Assembly: GCF_001437285.1 (NCBI RefSeq)
Contig: NZ_JQBF01000004.1
Coordinates: forward strand, 62,001-126,000
DNA from: Pediococcus pentosaceus
GTDB taxonomy: Bacteria; Bacillota; Bacilli; Lactobacillales; Lactobacillaceae
DNA: 64,000 bases
Reading direction: 5' to 3'
The first letter of the stretch is position 1, and each line of letters starts with the position of its first letter. Made by a program: the position numbers and the translations under genes. The notes under the pieces were generated by a model, which did no database searches, was not told the origin of the DNA, and saw only the letters and a program-made list of their open reading frames with translations. Shown here piece after piece: positions 9,919 through 20,413 of this stretch.

Positions 9919-11922
9919 CTAACCAATCTGTGCTTTTAATTCTAAAACGGTATCTCGCAAGTTAGCTGCTTTTTCGAAGTCTAGCTTCTTAGCAGCCGCT
10001 CGCATTTGATCTTCCAAGTTTGCAATCATTTCTTTTTGATCCTTACTATCCATGTCGGCAAAATCAACGTCCAAGAAGTCGTCTTTTTTACCTTTATCCT
10101 CAGTATCACTGGTTGATGAAATCAACGAACGAATATCCTTTTTAATTGTATGAGGAGTAATTCCATGTTCACGGTTATATGCTTCTTGAATCGTACGACG
10201 TCGTGCAGTTTCATCAATGGTTTCTTGCATGGACTTAGTCATATGATCAGCATACATAATAACGTGTCCATTTTCATTACGTGCCGCACGCCCAGCCACC
10301 TGAATCATCGAACGAGTATTTCGAAGGAAACCTTCCTTGTCGGCATCTAAAATCGCTACTAAAGATACTTCCGGAACATCAATTCCTTCACGAAGCAAAT
10401 TGATTCCTACTAAAACATCATACTTGCCTACCCGTAAATCACGGATAATACGGGTTCTTTCCAGCGTCTTAATATCACTATGCAAGTAAGCAACCTTAAT
10501 TCCCATATCTTTCAGATAATCGGTTAAATCTTCGGCCATCTTCTTCGTCAAAGTTGTTACAAATACACGCTCGTCTTTTTCAATCCGTTGATTAATTTCA
10601 CCTAGCAAATCATCCATTTGGCCCATGATTGGGCGTACTTCGATGATTGGATCCAATAACCCAGTTGGTCGAATAATCTGTTGAACAACGTTATTAGTTC
10701 GTTCATTTTCATAATCACCTGGGGTAGCTGACATATAAACCACTTGGTTAATATGTTTTTCAAATTCTTCTAATTTAAGGGGTCGGTTATCCAACGCACT
10801 TGGCAATCTAAACCCGTAATCTACTAATTGTTGCTTACGAGCTCGATCCCCATTGTACATACCGCGTACTTGTGGCATAGTTACGTGGGATTCATCTACG
10901 ACCAATAGAAAATCATCGGGGAAGAAATCTAGTAAAGTATAAGGTGCTTCACCTGGTTTACGACCATCCATATGTCTGGAATAATTTTCAATCCCGTTGG
11001 TGTATCCCATTTCTTTTAACATCTCGATATCATAGGTCGTTCTTTGTCGTAAACGTTGCGCTTCTAGGAGTTTTCCCTCACCATCTAATTCTTCCAAACG
11101 GTCCTTCAATTCCGCTTCAATGTTCTTAATCGCATGTTCCATTCGATCTTCGTTAGTCATAAAATGGGTTGCTGGGAAAATTGTAATATGATCTCGATCA
11201 CCAATAATTTCTCCCGTTAAGGCATCCATTTCACGCATTCGATCAATTTCATCCCCAAAGAATTCTACTCGAATGGAATGCGCATCATTAGCAGCCGGAA
11301 AAATTTCAACTACATCGCCATGCACCCGAAAACGGCCACGCTGGAAATCAATATCATTACGGTCGTACTGAATATCAACTAATTCTCGTAGTAACTTATT
11401 TCGATCAATCTCCTGCCCTACTCGAAGTGTTAAGGCTTGATCTTGGTATTCTCGAGGATCACCCAAACCAAAGATACTTGAAACAGAAGCCACCACAATC
11501 ACATCATTGCGTTCAAGTAGTGAACTAGTAGCGGAATGGCGGAGCTCATCGATTTCATCATTGATTGATGAGTCTTTTTCAATATAAGTGTCACTAGATG
11601 GAACGTATGCTTCAGGCTGATAATAATCATAATAACTAACAAAATATTCTACCGCGTTATTCGGGAAAAACTGTTTAAACTCGCCATATAATTGGCCCGC
11701 CAAAGTTTTATTGTGTGACAAAATTAAAGTTGGTTTATTCACTTTTTGAATTACGTTAGAAATCGTAAAAGTTTTCCCGGTACCCGTTGCACCCAACAGG
11801 ATTTGTTCTTTCTCGCCACTTTTAATACCGTCAACTAATTCGTTGATCGCCGTTGGCTGATCCCCCGTTGGTTGGTACTTAGAAACCAATTCAAATTCAC
11901 GATCATTCTCACGTTTAATCAT
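9919..11922 (-). CDS. uvrB: Excinuclease ABC subunit B
   Basis: A 667-residue helicase-like subunit that loads at lesions handed over by UvrA and recruits UvrC. I use the ATG at 11920-11922 ([20 protein letters not shown]) behind GGAGG; an in-frame GTG at 11938-11940 overlaps the ribosome binding site and is less likely. Visible are Walker A GATGTGKT, the beta-hairpin region [14 protein letters not shown], the helicase motif DESH, motif [11 protein letters not shown], and the C-terminal UVR coiled coil ([16 protein letters not shown]) that contacts UvrC. Length is standard. Confidence 0.98.
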   Translation of the reverse strand: MIKRENDREFELVSKYQPTGDQPTAINELVDGIKSGEKEQILLGATGTGKTFTISNVIQKVNKPTLILSHNKTLAGQLYGEFKQFFPNNAVEYFVSYYDYYQPEAYVPSSDTYIEKDSSINDEIDELRHSATSSLLERNDVIVVASVSSIFGLGDPREYQDQALTLRVGQEIDRNKLLRELVDIQYDRNDIDFQRGRFRVHGDVVEIFPAANDAHSIRVEFFGDEIDRMREMDALTGEIIGDRDHITIFPATHFMTNEDRMEHAIKNIEAELKDRLEELDGEGKLLEAQRLRQRTTYDIEMLKEMGYTNGIENYSRHMDGRKPGEAPYTLLDFFPDDFLLVVDESHVTMPQVRGMYNGDRARKQQLVDYGFRLPSALDNRPLKLEEFEKHINQVVYMSATPGDYENERTNNVVQQIIRPTGLLDPIIEVRPIMGQMDDLLGEINQRIEKDERVFVTTLTKKMAEDLTDYLKDMGIKVAYLHSDIKTLERTRIIRDLRVGKYDVLVGINLLREGIDVPEVSLVAILDADKEGFLRNTRSMIQVAGRAARNENGHVIMYADHMTKSMQETIDETARRRTIQEAYNREHGITPHTIKKDIRSLISSTSDTEDKGKKDDFLDVDFADMDSKDQKEMIANLEDQMRAAAKKLDFEKAANLRDTVLELKAQIG

Positions 11923-11947
11923 TCGTTTTCCTCCGTTCACACAAAAT

Positions 11948-11983
11948 GACTGAGATTGAACCGATCAGGATCAGTTCTCAGCC
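11948..11983 (-). terminator. Hairpin between HD hydrolase gene and uvrB
   Basis: CTGAGA and TCTCAG form an outer stem around ACTGATC and GATCGGT. Only a short T-tract (TCATTTTG) follows on the minus strand, so it may be a leaky terminator of the upstream gene or an attenuator before uvrB-uvrA. Confidence 0.4.
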
Positions 11984-12058
11984 ATTTCCTAAAATTATAT
12001 TTACTCGAAATTAACCATAACTATTTTATCACGCCGAACATACTTTCGCCATTTTTAA

Positions 12059-12688
12059 CTACGCGATAATTGCACGACTAATGCGTTCCAATTTAAGTTG
12101 ATCAGTAAACTCTTCATTCAAAAGGTCTGGTAAGACATTATCTAAGAAATACTCCACGCTGGCCATCGTTTTGAATTCAACAATCGTCCGTAAACTTTCC
12201 TTATAAATTTCCGTATAAACATCTTCCGGATTTCCCTTTTGAATTTCACCAAATGATTCATATAATAAATCAATTTTATCGGCCACAGAAAGTATTTTTC
12301 CCTCTAATGTGTCATCCTTACCTTCTGAGAGCCGACGCGTGTAAGCTCCTTGAAATTCTACTGGTATTTCATTTTTAATGAAATTGTCTTTCATGGAATC
12401 TTCCACGTTAGCTAACATCGTTCGTAAATCCGGTGTTGCATACTTAACGGGGGTTTTAATATCTCCAATAAAACGTTCGTTATAATCATGATTTAATGAT
12501 TTTTCATAAAGTGAGCGCCAATTAACTTCATTACCAGCATTTTCTTCAATATCACCTAAAAATTGGGCAATTTCAGCAACTTTAAACGAATGCTCTGCAA
12601 CCGAGTGTTTTTGATATTTAAAAAATCCTGGTGCCCGATAAATTGTTTCTAAATTACTTAAACTCTTCAAATATTGATGCATTCCCAT
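12059..12688 (-). CDS. HD-domain hydrolase (YfbR-like)
   Basis: A 209-residue HD superfamily metal-dependent phosphohydrolase. The metal ligands are visible: HSVAEHS (first His, about 28-34), NHDYNE (the HD pair, about 67-69) and VADKID (the distal Asp). The closest type I recognise is YfbR, a 5'-deoxynucleotidase, but many HD proteins act on other nucleotides, so the substrate is uncertain. It stands alone between pgcA and uvrB, with GGAGAG before the ATG. There is no extra domain or membrane segment. Confidence 0.75.
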   Translation of the reverse strand: MGMHQYLKSLSNLETIYRAPGFFKYQKHSVAEHSFKVAEIAQFLGDIEENAGNEVNWRSLYEKSLNHDYNERFIGDIKTPVKYATPDLRTMLANVEDSMKDNFIKNEIPVEFQGAYTRRLSEGKDDTLEGKILSVADKIDLLYESFGEIQKGNPEDVYTEIYKESLRTIVEFKTMASVEYFLDNVLPDLLNEEFTDQLKLERISRAIIA

Positions 12689-12764
12689 GGCAATCTCTCC
12701 TTAAACTTACTTAAATTGTTACTAATACTATCACAAAACCATTTCCGATTCACTTAATTAGAAT

Positions 12765-12838
12765 AAAAAAGAACTATGCTCCAAAAGCCCAACTGAATCG
12801 CGCATAACCATTCAATTTGAGCTCCGTCATAGTTCTTT
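12765..12838 (-). terminator. Long-stem terminator after pgcA
   Basis: An 11-bp perfect outer stem (AAAGAACTATG with CATAGTTCTTT) encloses a second pairing region (about TTGAAT with ATTCAG) and is followed by a T-run on the minus strand. It starts a few bases after the pgcA stop. The loop is unusually long for a simple terminator. Confidence 0.8.
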
Positions 12839-12843
12839 AAATA

Positions 12844-14568
12844 TTATTTTATAAGTTCATTAATAGCTGTTTCAAAAACATCAATCTTATTCAAAGCATC
12901 TTTTTCATCTTCGCCAACTGTACCAATATAGAATTTAATTTTTGGTTCTGTTCCAGAAGGGCGAATTGCAATCCAAGTACCATCATCTAATGTAAATTTC
13001 AAAACATCCGCTTTTGGTAATTTGATAGCTTGGGTAGATCCATCTGCTTCATACTTAGTTTGAGCTAAGAAGTCTTCAGTTTCTAATACCTTGTACTGAT
13101 CAAATTGACTTGGGCGTTCTTCACGAACCTTTTCCATAATGGCAGCCATTTTTTCTTTACCGTCAACTCCAGGGAAATCTTTTGAAATGGTCTTTTCTTC
13201 ATGATATCCGTAAGTAGTAAATAAGTTTTGAAGACCGTCATATAAGGTTTGCCCCTTACTACGATAATAAGCAGCAATTTCAGCCAATAGGACAATTCCT
13301 TGGATGGCATCTTTATCGCGAACAAATGGCCGAACAAGATAGCCATAACTTTCTTCGAAACCAAACATAAAGGTATGGTCGCCATTTTCTTCGTAATGTT
13401 TAATTTGGTCAGCAATGTACTTAAACCCAGTTAGAACGTTAATCATTTCTACATGATGGGCTTCGGCAATTCTGGTTGCTAGTTCACTAGAAACAATTGA
13501 TTTAACGGCAGCTGCATTACTTGGCAAGTCACCCGCTGCATCATGCGCAGTTAAGATGTATTCTAACATCAGGGCTGCAATTTGATTTCCTGTCAATAAT
13601 TTGTAGTCACCATTTGGTAAACGAACGGCAGCTCCCAAACGATCGGCATCCGGATCAGTGGCAATCAAAAGGTCAGCATCTTGCTTTTTACCTAATTCAA
13701 TAGCCAAATCAAAAGTTTGTGGGAATTCTGGGTTAGGGAATGGCGTTGTAATAAATTCTGGGTCAGCAATTGCTTGTTCAGGGACCATAGTGTAATCCTT
13801 AAAACCAGCATTTTCTAACGCACGTCCACCAACTACTTTTCCAGTACCATGTAATGGTGAGTAGATCAACTTCATGTCTGCACCAAAGCGTTGGATTAGT
13901 TCATGATTAATTGATACCGTCTTAACTTCCTCAAGATACTTGAGGTCAATGTCTTCACCAATAATGGTCATTAAGCCCTTAGCTCTTAATTCACTTTGAG
14001 TAAGAGTTTCAACACCAAAGATGTCAGTTACTTGGCGAATATATTCTGTAATCTTATCAGATTCCATTGGTGGCATTTGTCCGCCATCAGGACCATAAAT
14101 CTTATATCCATTATATTGTTTAGGATTATGACTAGCAGTAATCATGATTCCAGCATAAGTGTTTAACTCACGTACTGTATATGATAATTCTGGAGTGGGA
14201 CGCATACTATCAAAAACAAAACTTGGAATACCATGCTTACCTAAAACACCAGCTGCTGCTAAAGCAAACTCTTGTGAGTGATAGCGGGAATCAAAACTGA
14301 TCGCCACTCCCCGTTTCTTATCAGTAAAATCCAAGGTATCCATAAAATTAGCTAAACCTTCTGTTGCTTGACGAACCGTATAGATATTCATCCGGTTGAT
14401 ACCAGGGCCCATTACGCCACGCATTCCTGCTGTACCAAATTCCATTGGAGCATAAAAGGCTTCTTTTAAAGCATCTTTATCTTCAGCTAAAGTTGCTAAT
14501 TCTTTTTTTAAATTAAAATCTAAATCTGCATAATCTTGCCATTCTTTGACAGAATCTTCCCAACTCAT
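12844..14568 (-). CDS. pgcA: Phosphoglucomutase / phosphomannomutase family enzyme
   Basis: A 574-residue alpha-D-phosphohexomutase. The phosphoserine loop is TASHNPKQYNGYK (about 145-157), the metal-binding loop is DPDADRLG (about 305), and the phosphate-binding loop near the C-terminus is RPSGTEPKIKFYIG. It interconverts glucose-6-phosphate and glucose-1-phosphate, supplying GalU (encoded about 1.2 kb upstream) for UDP-glucose. Length and motifs match the PgcA group of Firmicutes rather than the shorter GlmM. Confidence 0.95.
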   Translation of the reverse strand: MSWEDSVKEWQDYADLDFNLKKELATLAEDKDALKEAFYAPMEFGTAGMRGVMGPGINRMNIYTVRQATEGLANFMDTLDFTDKKRGVAISFDSRYHSQEFALAAAGVLGKHGIPSFVFDSMRPTPELSYTVRELNTYAGIMITASHNPKQYNGYKIYGPDGGQMPPMESDKITEYIRQVTDIFGVETLTQSELRAKGLMTIIGEDIDLKYLEEVKTVSINHELIQRFGADMKLIYSPLHGTGKVVGGRALENAGFKDYTMVPEQAIADPEFITTPFPNPEFPQTFDLAIELGKKQDADLLIATDPDADRLGAAVRLPNGDYKLLTGNQIAALMLEYILTAHDAAGDLPSNAAAVKSIVSSELATRIAEAHHVEMINVLTGFKYIADQIKHYEENGDHTFMFGFEESYGYLVRPFVRDKDAIQGIVLLAEIAAYYRSKGQTLYDGLQNLFTTYGYHEEKTISKDFPGVDGKEKMAAIMEKVREERPSQFDQYKVLETEDFLAQTKYEADGSTQAIKLPKADVLKFTLDDGTWIAIRPSGTEPKIKFYIGTVGEDEKDALNKIDVFETAINELIK

Positions 14569-14683
14569 TCAAAAATCCTCCTATGATGTAACTTATAGTT
14601 ACTTTCATTATACAATACCCATGGAATACCAGAAAGCGTTTTTTTAATTTTAGGTATAGACCAATCACTTTTTGAATTTTGGC

Positions 14684-14715
14684 AAAAAGAAAAGCCCCGG
14701 TTTTCACCGCGGCTT
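14684..14715 (-). terminator. Terminator after trxB
   Basis: On the minus strand AAGCCGCGGT and ACCGGGGCTT pair (one mismatch) around GAAA, followed by TTCTTTTTG. It lies 10 bases beyond the trxB stop. Confidence 0.85.
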
Positions 14716-14724
14716 ATTTTGACT

Positions 14725-15651
14725 TTAATCATTTAAAGCTTGAATATATTCATACGCTTGTTGTCCAGCGACGCCACCGTCACCTACGGCCGTTGTGATT
14801 TGACGTAAATCTTTCTTACGTACATCACCAACAGCTAGAATTCCAGGAACCTTAGTATGCATATGGTCATCAGTTGGAATCCAACCTTGTTCATCCAAAA
14901 TACCTAAGTCCGCAAAGGCGGCCGTCATGGGTTTTACCCCTACGTAAATGAATATTCCGGCTGCTTCAATAAATGAATCTTCGCCAGTTTGGTTATTATT
15001 AACTTTAACGCCCGTGACCTTACCTTCACCAACTACTTCTGTAACATTACTGTTCCAGACAAATTCCATCTTAGGATTGGCAAAAGCACGATCTTGGATA
15101 ATTTTTTGAGCCCGTAGTTGGTCACGACGATGAATCACGGTAACCTTAGAAGCTAATTGTGTTAGGTATAAACCTTCTTCAATAGCAGAGTCTCCGCCAC
15201 CGACCACTACAACATCTGTCCCTTTAAAAAAGGCTCCATCACAGACCGCACAGTACGAAACGCCCCGTCCGCTAAAATCTTCTTCGCCTGGTACACCTAA
15301 TTTCTTATATTCAGAACCAGTACCAATAATAACTACTTTAGCTTCGAACTCGTCACCCATATCAGTTTTGACGAGTTTAGTAGCTCCGTCATCTCGAATG
15401 GATTCGACACTGCCGTAAGCATATTCAGCGCCGAACTGAGTTGAACTTTCGTACATATCTTTTGATAAATCCGGTCCTAAAACAGATTTAAAGCCAGGAA
15501 AGTTTTCAATATCAGCAGTATTATTCATTTGACCACCATAGATTCCACGATCTAGCATCACTACCGATAGGTTTGCACGGGAAGCATATAAGGCCGCTGT
15601 CATTCCGGCTGGGCCGGCCCCAATAATAACAACATCATATTGTTTTGTCAT
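14725..15651 (-). CDS. trxB: Thioredoxin reductase
   Basis: A 308-residue NADPH- and FAD-dependent flavoprotein that keeps thioredoxin reduced. The FAD-binding GAGPAGMTAALYA is at the N-terminus, the redox-active CAVC is at about 135-138, the NADPH loop VVVGGGDSAIEEG follows, and the C-terminal FAD contact is GDVRKKDLRQITTAVGDG. The CxxC separates it from the related ferredoxin-NADP reductases of the same fold. It is apparently monocistronic, with GAAAGAG before the ATG. Confidence 0.97.
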   Translation of the reverse strand: MTKQYDVVIIGAGPAGMTAALYASRANLSVVMLDRGIYGGQMNNTADIENFPGFKSVLGPDLSKDMYESSTQFGAEYAYGSVESIRDDGATKLVKTDMGDEFEAKVVIIGTGSEYKKLGVPGEEDFSGRGVSYCAVCDGAFFKGTDVVVVGGGDSAIEEGLYLTQLASKVTVIHRRDQLRAQKIIQDRAFANPKMEFVWNSNVTEVVGEGKVTGVKVNNNQTGEDSFIEAAGIFIYVGVKPMTAAFADLGILDEQGWIPTDDHMHTKVPGILAVGDVRKKDLRQITTAVGDGGVAGQQAYEYIQALND

Positions 15652-15726
15652 TCTCTTTCCTCCACACTTTTAATAATGCATTCACTATACACTTACTTTT
15701 AATAACTGTCTATCATTTTGTTTTAT

Positions 15727-15769
15727 ATAAAAAATCAAACGATCCGGTCAACCCAGAATCGCTTGATTT
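15727..15769 (-). terminator. Terminator after galU
   Basis: AAATCAAGCGAT and ATCGTTTGATTT (minus strand, one G-U pair) form a 12-bp stem followed by TTTTATATAAAA. It starts 12 bases after the galU stop. Confidence 0.88.
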
Positions 15770-15781
15770 TAAATACAATAA

Positions 15782-16663
15782 TTATTTTTCTTCAAGTTCT
15801 TTGGCTAATTCTTTGATGTAGGTCTTTAATTCATCTTTTGTTTCAGGATGTTTTAAACCATATTCAATATTAGTCTTCAAGAAGCCAAACTTATTACCTA
15901 CATCGTAACGGTCGCCATTAAATACTTTGGCAAATACGCGTTGTTTTTTATTTAATGTATCAATGGCATCGGTTAATTGAACTTCATTACCTTCACCAAG
16001 GCCTTGTTTTTCCAAAATGTTGAAAATTTCTGGCGTAAGTACATAACGTCCGATAATTGCTAAGTTACTTGGTGCTTCATCTACGGCTGGTTTTTCAACG
16101 AATTTAGAAACGTTGTATAAATCCTTTTCAACTTCTTCAGAAGGATCGATAACCCCATACTTAGATACTTCTTCATGAGGAACTGGCAAAACAGCTAAAG
16201 TTGAAGCACCAGTTTCTTCAAAAGAATCTACCAATTGCTTAGTCAACGGAACTTTGTCTTCCATTAAATCATCACCAAGCATAACCACGAATGGTTCGTT
16301 GCCGACGAATGATTTAGCAGTTAATACAGCATCCCCTAATCCACGTGGATGACTTTGACGTTTGAAGTACATATTTAAGCCAGTGGTTTCTTCCACCATC
16401 TTCAACATTTCCTTCTTGCCCTTAGCTTTCAAGTTTTCTTCTAGTTCAGGAACCGCATCAAAGTGATCTTCGATAGCACGTTTACCTTTACCTGTAATAA
16501 TTAGGATATCTTCGATTCCAGACTTGCGAGCTTCTTCCACAATGTATTGAATTGTTGGCTTATCAACAATTGGTAACATTTCCTTAGGTGAAGCTTTGGT
16601 TACTGGTAAAAATCTAGTTCCTAATCCTGCTGCAGGAATAATTGCTTTACGTACTTTTTTCAT
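15782..16663 (-). CDS. galU: UTP-glucose-1-phosphate uridylyltransferase
   Basis: A 293-residue nucleotidyltransferase that makes UDP-glucose from UTP and glucose-1-phosphate. The start motif [15 protein letters not shown] holds the nucleotide-binding loop; [20 protein letters not shown] and VMLGDDLM follow as usual. It uses the product of PgcA encoded downstream and feeds wall and teichoic-acid glycosylation. It lies 23 bases after gpsA, so the two are probably co-transcribed. Confidence 0.97.
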   Translation of the reverse strand: MKKVRKAIIPAAGLGTRFLPVTKASPKEMLPIVDKPTIQYIVEEARKSGIEDILIITGKGKRAIEDHFDAVPELEENLKAKGKKEMLKMVEETTGLNMYFKRQSHPRGLGDAVLTAKSFVGNEPFVVMLGDDLMEDKVPLTKQLVDSFEETGASTLAVLPVPHEEVSKYGVIDPSEEVEKDLYNVSKFVEKPAVDEAPSNLAIIGRYVLTPEIFNILEKQGLGEGNEVQLTDAIDTLNKKQRVFAKVFNGDRYDVGNKFGFLKTNIEYGLKHPETKDELKTYIKELAKELEEK

Positions 16664-16686
16664 GAATACCTAACCTCCAAAAATTT

Positions 16687-17703
16687 TTACTCTAATTCTG
16701 ACCTACCGTCACGATGCATCAATTCGTCGATTGCTTCCTTGACACCCTTTTCATTATACAATACATCATAGATAGCTTCAGTAATTGGCATTTCGATATT
16801 TTTTTGTTGAGCTAATTCATAGGCGGCTTTAGTTGAAGGAACTCCTTCAATCACCATTCCCATTGTATCAATAACTTCGTCTAGTTTCATACCTTGGCCA
16901 AGTTCGTTACCCGCACGCCAGTTTCGTGAATGCACACTAGTTGCCGTAACAATCAAATCACCTACACCAGATAAACCGATGAAAGTGAGTGGGTTTGCCC
17001 CAAAGGCTACTCCTAAACGAGAAATTTCAGCTAAACCACGTGTGATTAAAGCTGCCTTAGCGTCATCGCCGTAACCCAAGCCATGTAATGCTCCGGCTCC
17101 AATTGCAATTACATTTTTAAGTGCGGCACCCATTTCAACTCCGACAATATCGTCATTAGTATATACGCGGAAGTAATTATTCATAAATAATTTTTGAACT
17201 GCTTCAGCACTTGCTAAATCTGAGCTAGCTGCTGTAACAAGCGTTAAATCTTGCTTAGCAACTTCTTCAGCATGACTTGGACCTGAAAGAACTACAATTG
17301 CTTGACGTAATTCACTAGGAATTTCTTCCGCTAATACTTCTGACAAACGCTTATGCGTTCCAAGTTCCAAACCTTTACTTGCATGAACAATAATTGGCTT
17401 TTGACCAGTTTTCTTTAAAACTTCAACCATTTGTTGGGCAACTAATCGCATTACCTTGGTTGGTACAACAAACAATACCGCATCAACATCCTTCAACGCT
17501 ACTTCTAAGTCGGTTGTTGCTACTAAACGTTCGTCATACTTAAAACCGGGAACGTAATGTTCATTGGAGTGCTGCTCGTTAAGTTCTTTAGCTTGTTCCT
17601 CCATGTTCGTCCATGCAACTACATCATTGCCATTTTGGACAAGCATGTTAGCTAAAATACTGCCCCATGATCCGGCTCCTAACACTGCAACTTTTTTTAC
17701 CAT
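16687..17703 (-). CDS. gpsA: NAD(P)-dependent glycerol-3-phosphate dehydrogenase
   Basis: A 338-residue enzyme that reduces dihydroxyacetone phosphate to sn-glycerol-3-phosphate for phospholipid and teichoic acid synthesis. The Rossmann loop is [11 protein letters not shown] at the N-terminus. The catalytic Lys is in [13 protein letters not shown] (about 195), and the C-terminal substrate site is in RNWRAG. It sits in the lgt-gpsA-galU row, which joins lipid and envelope functions. Confidence 0.97.
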   Translation of the reverse strand: MVKKVAVLGAGSWGSILANMLVQNGNDVVAWTNMEEQAKELNEQHSNEHYVPGFKYDERLVATTDLEVALKDVDAVLFVVPTKVMRLVAQQMVEVLKKTGQKPIIVHASKGLELGTHKRLSEVLAEEIPSELRQAIVVLSGPSHAEEVAKQDLTLVTAASSDLASAEAVQKLFMNNYFRVYTNDDIVGVEMGAALKNVIAIGAGALHGLGYGDDAKAALITRGLAEISRLGVAFGANPLTFIGLSGVGDLIVTATSVHSRNWRAGNELGQGMKLDEVIDTMGMVIEGVPSTKAAYELAQQKNIEMPITEAIYDVLYNEKGVKEAIDELMHRDGRSELE

Positions 17704-17784
17704 AGTTAATCCCCTTACAATCTTAAATTTAAAAATAATTTATGTACCTTTCTATTATCGTATACAAAGGTACTTTACTCAAGT

Positions 17785-18630
17785 TCATTTTGGTGAAAGC
17801 TGATTACCTTCCAAATAATCTGGTAGGCGTTCTCGCATCGATTTACGGCGGAACACCAATATACCAATTGCTCCGATAAAAAGTATTACCGAAAGCCATT
17901 GTGACACGCGGATGCCTAATAGCATCAAACTATCAGTGCGCATCCCTTCGACAAAAAAGCGACCAAACGCGTACCAAATTACATAGGACAAGAACACTTC
18001 CCCTTGTTTGAATAAATGTTTTTTATGTCTCAAACTCATCAATACAATAAAGCCCAAGATGTCCCAAAGCGATTCATATAAAAAAGTTGGTTGACGGTAG
18101 GCTCCATCAATCAGCATTTGTTGAATAATAAAATGGGGCAAATGAAGACTTTGGAGAAATGTTAAGCTAGTAATTCTGCCGAAAGCCTCTTGATTCATAA
18201 AATTACCCCATCGACCAATACCTTGGGCCATAATCAATACTGGAGCGATGATATCCAACATTAACCAAACTGGAATCCAATTTGCACGACAGAAGAGGTA
18301 GACCACGATTCCAGCCCCAATCAAGGCCCCATAAATGGCAATACCACCGTCCCAAACGCGTACAATTTCATCGACATGGTTTTGGTAATATCCCCACTCA
18401 AAAATAACGTAATACATTCGAGCGGTAATAATCGCCACTGGTAAGGCCCATAAAATCAAATCGTAGATAGAATCTGGATCGATTCTTCGCCTTTTAGCTT
18501 CTTGAACTGCCAAAATCGTCGCTAACACCACTGCTGACGCAATGATAATTCCATACCAATGAACTTGAATTCCACCAAGATTAAAGGCAATTGGATTTAG
18601 TGCTCCTAACGTTAAATTCACAAAATCCAC
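17785..18630 (-). CDS. lgt: Prolipoprotein diacylglyceryl transferase
   Basis: A 281-residue integral membrane enzyme that moves diacylglycerol from phosphatidylglycerol to the lipobox Cys of prelipoproteins such as PstS and the Ser-rich lipoprotein in this window. Seven or so membrane segments are visible. The Lgt signature [13 protein letters not shown] is at about 139-151, with RQPTFLYES and the C-terminal [12 protein letters not shown]. Its ATG lies 2 bases after the hprK stop, so the two are tightly coupled as in many Firmicutes. Confidence 0.97.
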   Translation of the reverse strand: MDFVNLTLGALNPIAFNLGGIQVHWYGIIIASAVVLATILAVQEAKRRRIDPDSIYDLILWALPVAIITARMYYVIFEWGYYQNHVDEIVRVWDGGIAIYGALIGAGIVVYLFCRANWIPVWLMLDIIAPVLIMAQGIGRWGNFMNQEAFGRITSLTFLQSLHLPHFIIQQMLIDGAYRQPTFLYESLWDILGFIVLMSLRHKKHLFKQGEVFLSYVIWYAFGRFFVEGMRTDSLMLLGIRVSQWLSVILFIGAIGILVFRRKSMRERLPDYLEGNQLSPK

Positions 18631-18632
18631 TC

Positions 18633-19571
18633 CTATTTCTGGGAATTATCTTTGATCAACTCATTTAAGTTACGATCAAAAACTTTGGTTGCATCATATC
18701 CCATATTTTTAGCTCTAAAGTTCATGGTAGCGGCTTCGATAATATCACCGAGGTTTCGTCCAACACGAACTGGGATGGTAATCTTTGGAATATCTAATTC
18801 AAAGAAATGTCGTGTTTGTTCGCCGTTACCTAAACGATCGAAATGTGCATCTTTATCCCAATTTTGTAGATGAACAATCACACTAATTTCCGTGTGATTT
18901 TTAACCGCGCTCGCCCCAAATAAATTCATTACATCAATGATTCCAACACCTCGAATCTCCAAAAGATGACGAAGAATGCGGGGAGCTTCCCCGATTAAGG
19001 TTTGTTCATCTTGTTGATAAATATCAACCCGATCATCCGCAATCAGACGATGTCCGCGTTTGATTAGGTCCAACGCCGTTTCACTTTTACCAATCCCAGA
19101 GTCTCCCGTAATTAAAACCCCTAATCCATAAATTTCCAGTAGTTCACCATGAATTGAATCACGTTCTGCCAACCGATCTTCTAAAAAGTTGGTCATGTTA
19201 CTTAGCAGACGTGAGGTTGGTAAAGTTGACGTTAAGATGGGAACCTGATTATTTTTGGCGGCCTGGATCAATTCTTCAGGAATTGGTAAACCACGCGAAA
19301 CCACAAATGCTGGGGTATCAACGTCCGCCATTCGATCATAAATCTTAGTTCGTTCATCTTTAGTCATACTATCCTTAGCGTACGAAATTTCTGTTTCTCC
19401 AAACAGTTGAATTCGTTCATGAGGATAAAATTTAAAGTAATTGGTTAACTCTAAACCTGGACGTGAAATATCACTAACTGTAACTTTTTTTTGTTCTAAT
19501 AGTTCATCGCCATAAAATACATCTAATCTTATTTTTTCTACTAACTCAGATACTGAAACACCATCGGCCAT
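18633..19571 (-). CDS. hprK: HPr kinase/phosphorylase
   Basis: A 312-residue bifunctional enzyme that phosphorylates HPr on Ser46 in response to glycolytic intermediates and removes that phosphate again, so it sets carbon catabolite control with CcpA. Walker A is GDSGIGKSE (about 154-162). The family signature follows as [20 protein letters not shown], and the C-terminal [12 protein letters not shown] is present. Length is standard. It is first or third in a compact row with two small membrane protein genes upstream. Confidence 0.97.
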   Translation of the reverse strand: MADGVSVSELVEKIRLDVFYGDELLEQKKVTVSDISRPGLELTNYFKFYPHERIQLFGETEISYAKDSMTKDERTKIYDRMADVDTPAFVVSRGLPIPEELIQAAKNNQVPILTSTLPTSRLLSNMTNFLEDRLAERDSIHGELLEIYGLGVLITGDSGIGKSETALDLIKRGHRLIADDRVDIYQQDEQTLIGEAPRILRHLLEIRGVGIIDVMNLFGASAVKNHTEISVIVHLQNWDKDAHFDRLGNGEQTRHFFELDIPKITIPVRVGRNLGDIIEAATMNFRAKNMGYDATKVFDRNLNELIKDNSQK

Positions 19572-19588
19572 TGAATGGGCCTCCTTCG

Positions 19589-19945
19589 CTAACGATTTGT
19601 AAAGTGGTTCGAAATAATAGTATTACAAATGGATAAGATTACCGAAATCAACATCGTCATTCCAAAGGATGAAAAATAAAAATTAGATGCTCCTACAAAT
19701 ACGGAAGTTAATTCCAACATGAGAGCGTTAATCACAATACTAAACAAGCCTAAAGTTAACAATGTAATTGGTAATGAAATAATTTGTAGGATGGGCCTGA
19801 TACTGGCATTCAATATTGCCAAAATCAAACTAGCCACCAAAGCAATCCAGATGCTTGAAACATAGAAATTTCCATTACTTTGGAAAAATCCAGTCAAAGC
19901 CACAAAAAGAATGCAATTAACTAATACTCGTTGCCAAAAGCGCAT
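19589..19945 (-). CDS. Phage holin family / YvlD-type membrane protein
   Basis: A 118-residue protein consisting almost wholly of four hydrophobic segments (about 8-26, 29-50, 55-80, 92-112), with ARPI-like NASIRPILQIISLPIT in the middle. It matches the YvlD/DUF360 group, often labelled a phage holin family, although no phage function is implied. It lies between a PspC-domain gene and hprK with 16- to 17-base gaps, a layout common in lactobacilli and Bacillus (yvlB-D near hprK). It is probably part of an envelope-stress pair with the upstream gene. Confidence 0.85.
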   Translation of the reverse strand: MRFWQRVLVNCILFVALTGFFQSNGNFYVSSIWIALVASLILAILNASIRPILQIISLPITLLTLGLFSIVINALMLELTSVFVGASNFYFSSFGMTMLISVILSICNTIISNHFTNR

Positions 19946-19961
19946 TTAAATTCTCCCATCT

Positions 19962-20282
19962 TTATTCGTTGACGTCGTGTTCTTCAACGTTTTTAATTTC
20001 TTTTCTCTTCTTATTATTTTGAGACTGACCGTTCATACCACCCATATAATTACTGAACATGCTGGCAAAACCTTGATTTGATTCAATTGGTTTACTAGGC
20101 ATTAACCAAGCTAAAATAATATATGGGATTAACAAAAGTCCATGTGATACTAACATTAACATCAACATAATCACCCGAGTTAGGGCTTTACTCCAGCCAA
20201 AATATTCGGCAATTCCGCCGCTAACCCCGGTTATCAAACGGTCATTTGATTTAGCAAATTTTGTTTTGGAATTCATATTCAA
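19962..20282 (-). CDS. PspC-domain membrane protein
   Basis: A small protein of about 106 residues with a PspC domain: RLITGVSGGIAEYFGWSKA followed by two membrane segments and a cytoplasmic tail rich in Asn, Lys and Glu. PspC proteins sense or relay envelope stress. The start is uncertain: TTG at 20280-20282 lies 8 bases after GAGG, ATG at 20274-20276 lies 14 bases after, and a GTG at 20289-20291 overlaps the GAGG. I choose the TTG. It is the first gene of the row leading to hprK-lgt. Confidence 0.82.
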   Translation of the reverse strand: MNMNSKTKFAKSNDRLITGVSGGIAEYFGWSKALTRVIMLMLMLVSHGLLLIPYIILAWLMPSKPIESNQGFASMFSNYMGGMNGQSQNNKKRKEIKNVEEHDVNE

Positions 20283-20353
20283 ATACTTCACCTCTAAACA
20301 TTATTGTTAATAGTAATTTTACAGCTTTTGTCTTTCGTTTAGCAAACTTTATA

Positions 20354-20406
20354 CAAAAAAACGAGTAGTTATTACTAAATTTTTAATTTAGCAATAACTA
20401 CTCGTT
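20354..20406 (-). terminator. Strong terminator after phoU
   Basis: ACGAGTAGTTATT pairs with AATAACTACTCGT, extended inward by CTAAATT/AATTTAG with one mismatch, and is followed by TTTTTTT on the minus strand. This is one of the longest stems in the window. It ends the pst operon. Confidence 0.93.
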
Positions 20407-20413
20407 TCGTGGT

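Noticed and set aside
19589-19945. Phage holin, implying a prophage
   Set aside because: The YvlD-type protein sits in a conserved housekeeping row next to hprK; no phage structural or lysis genes are near.
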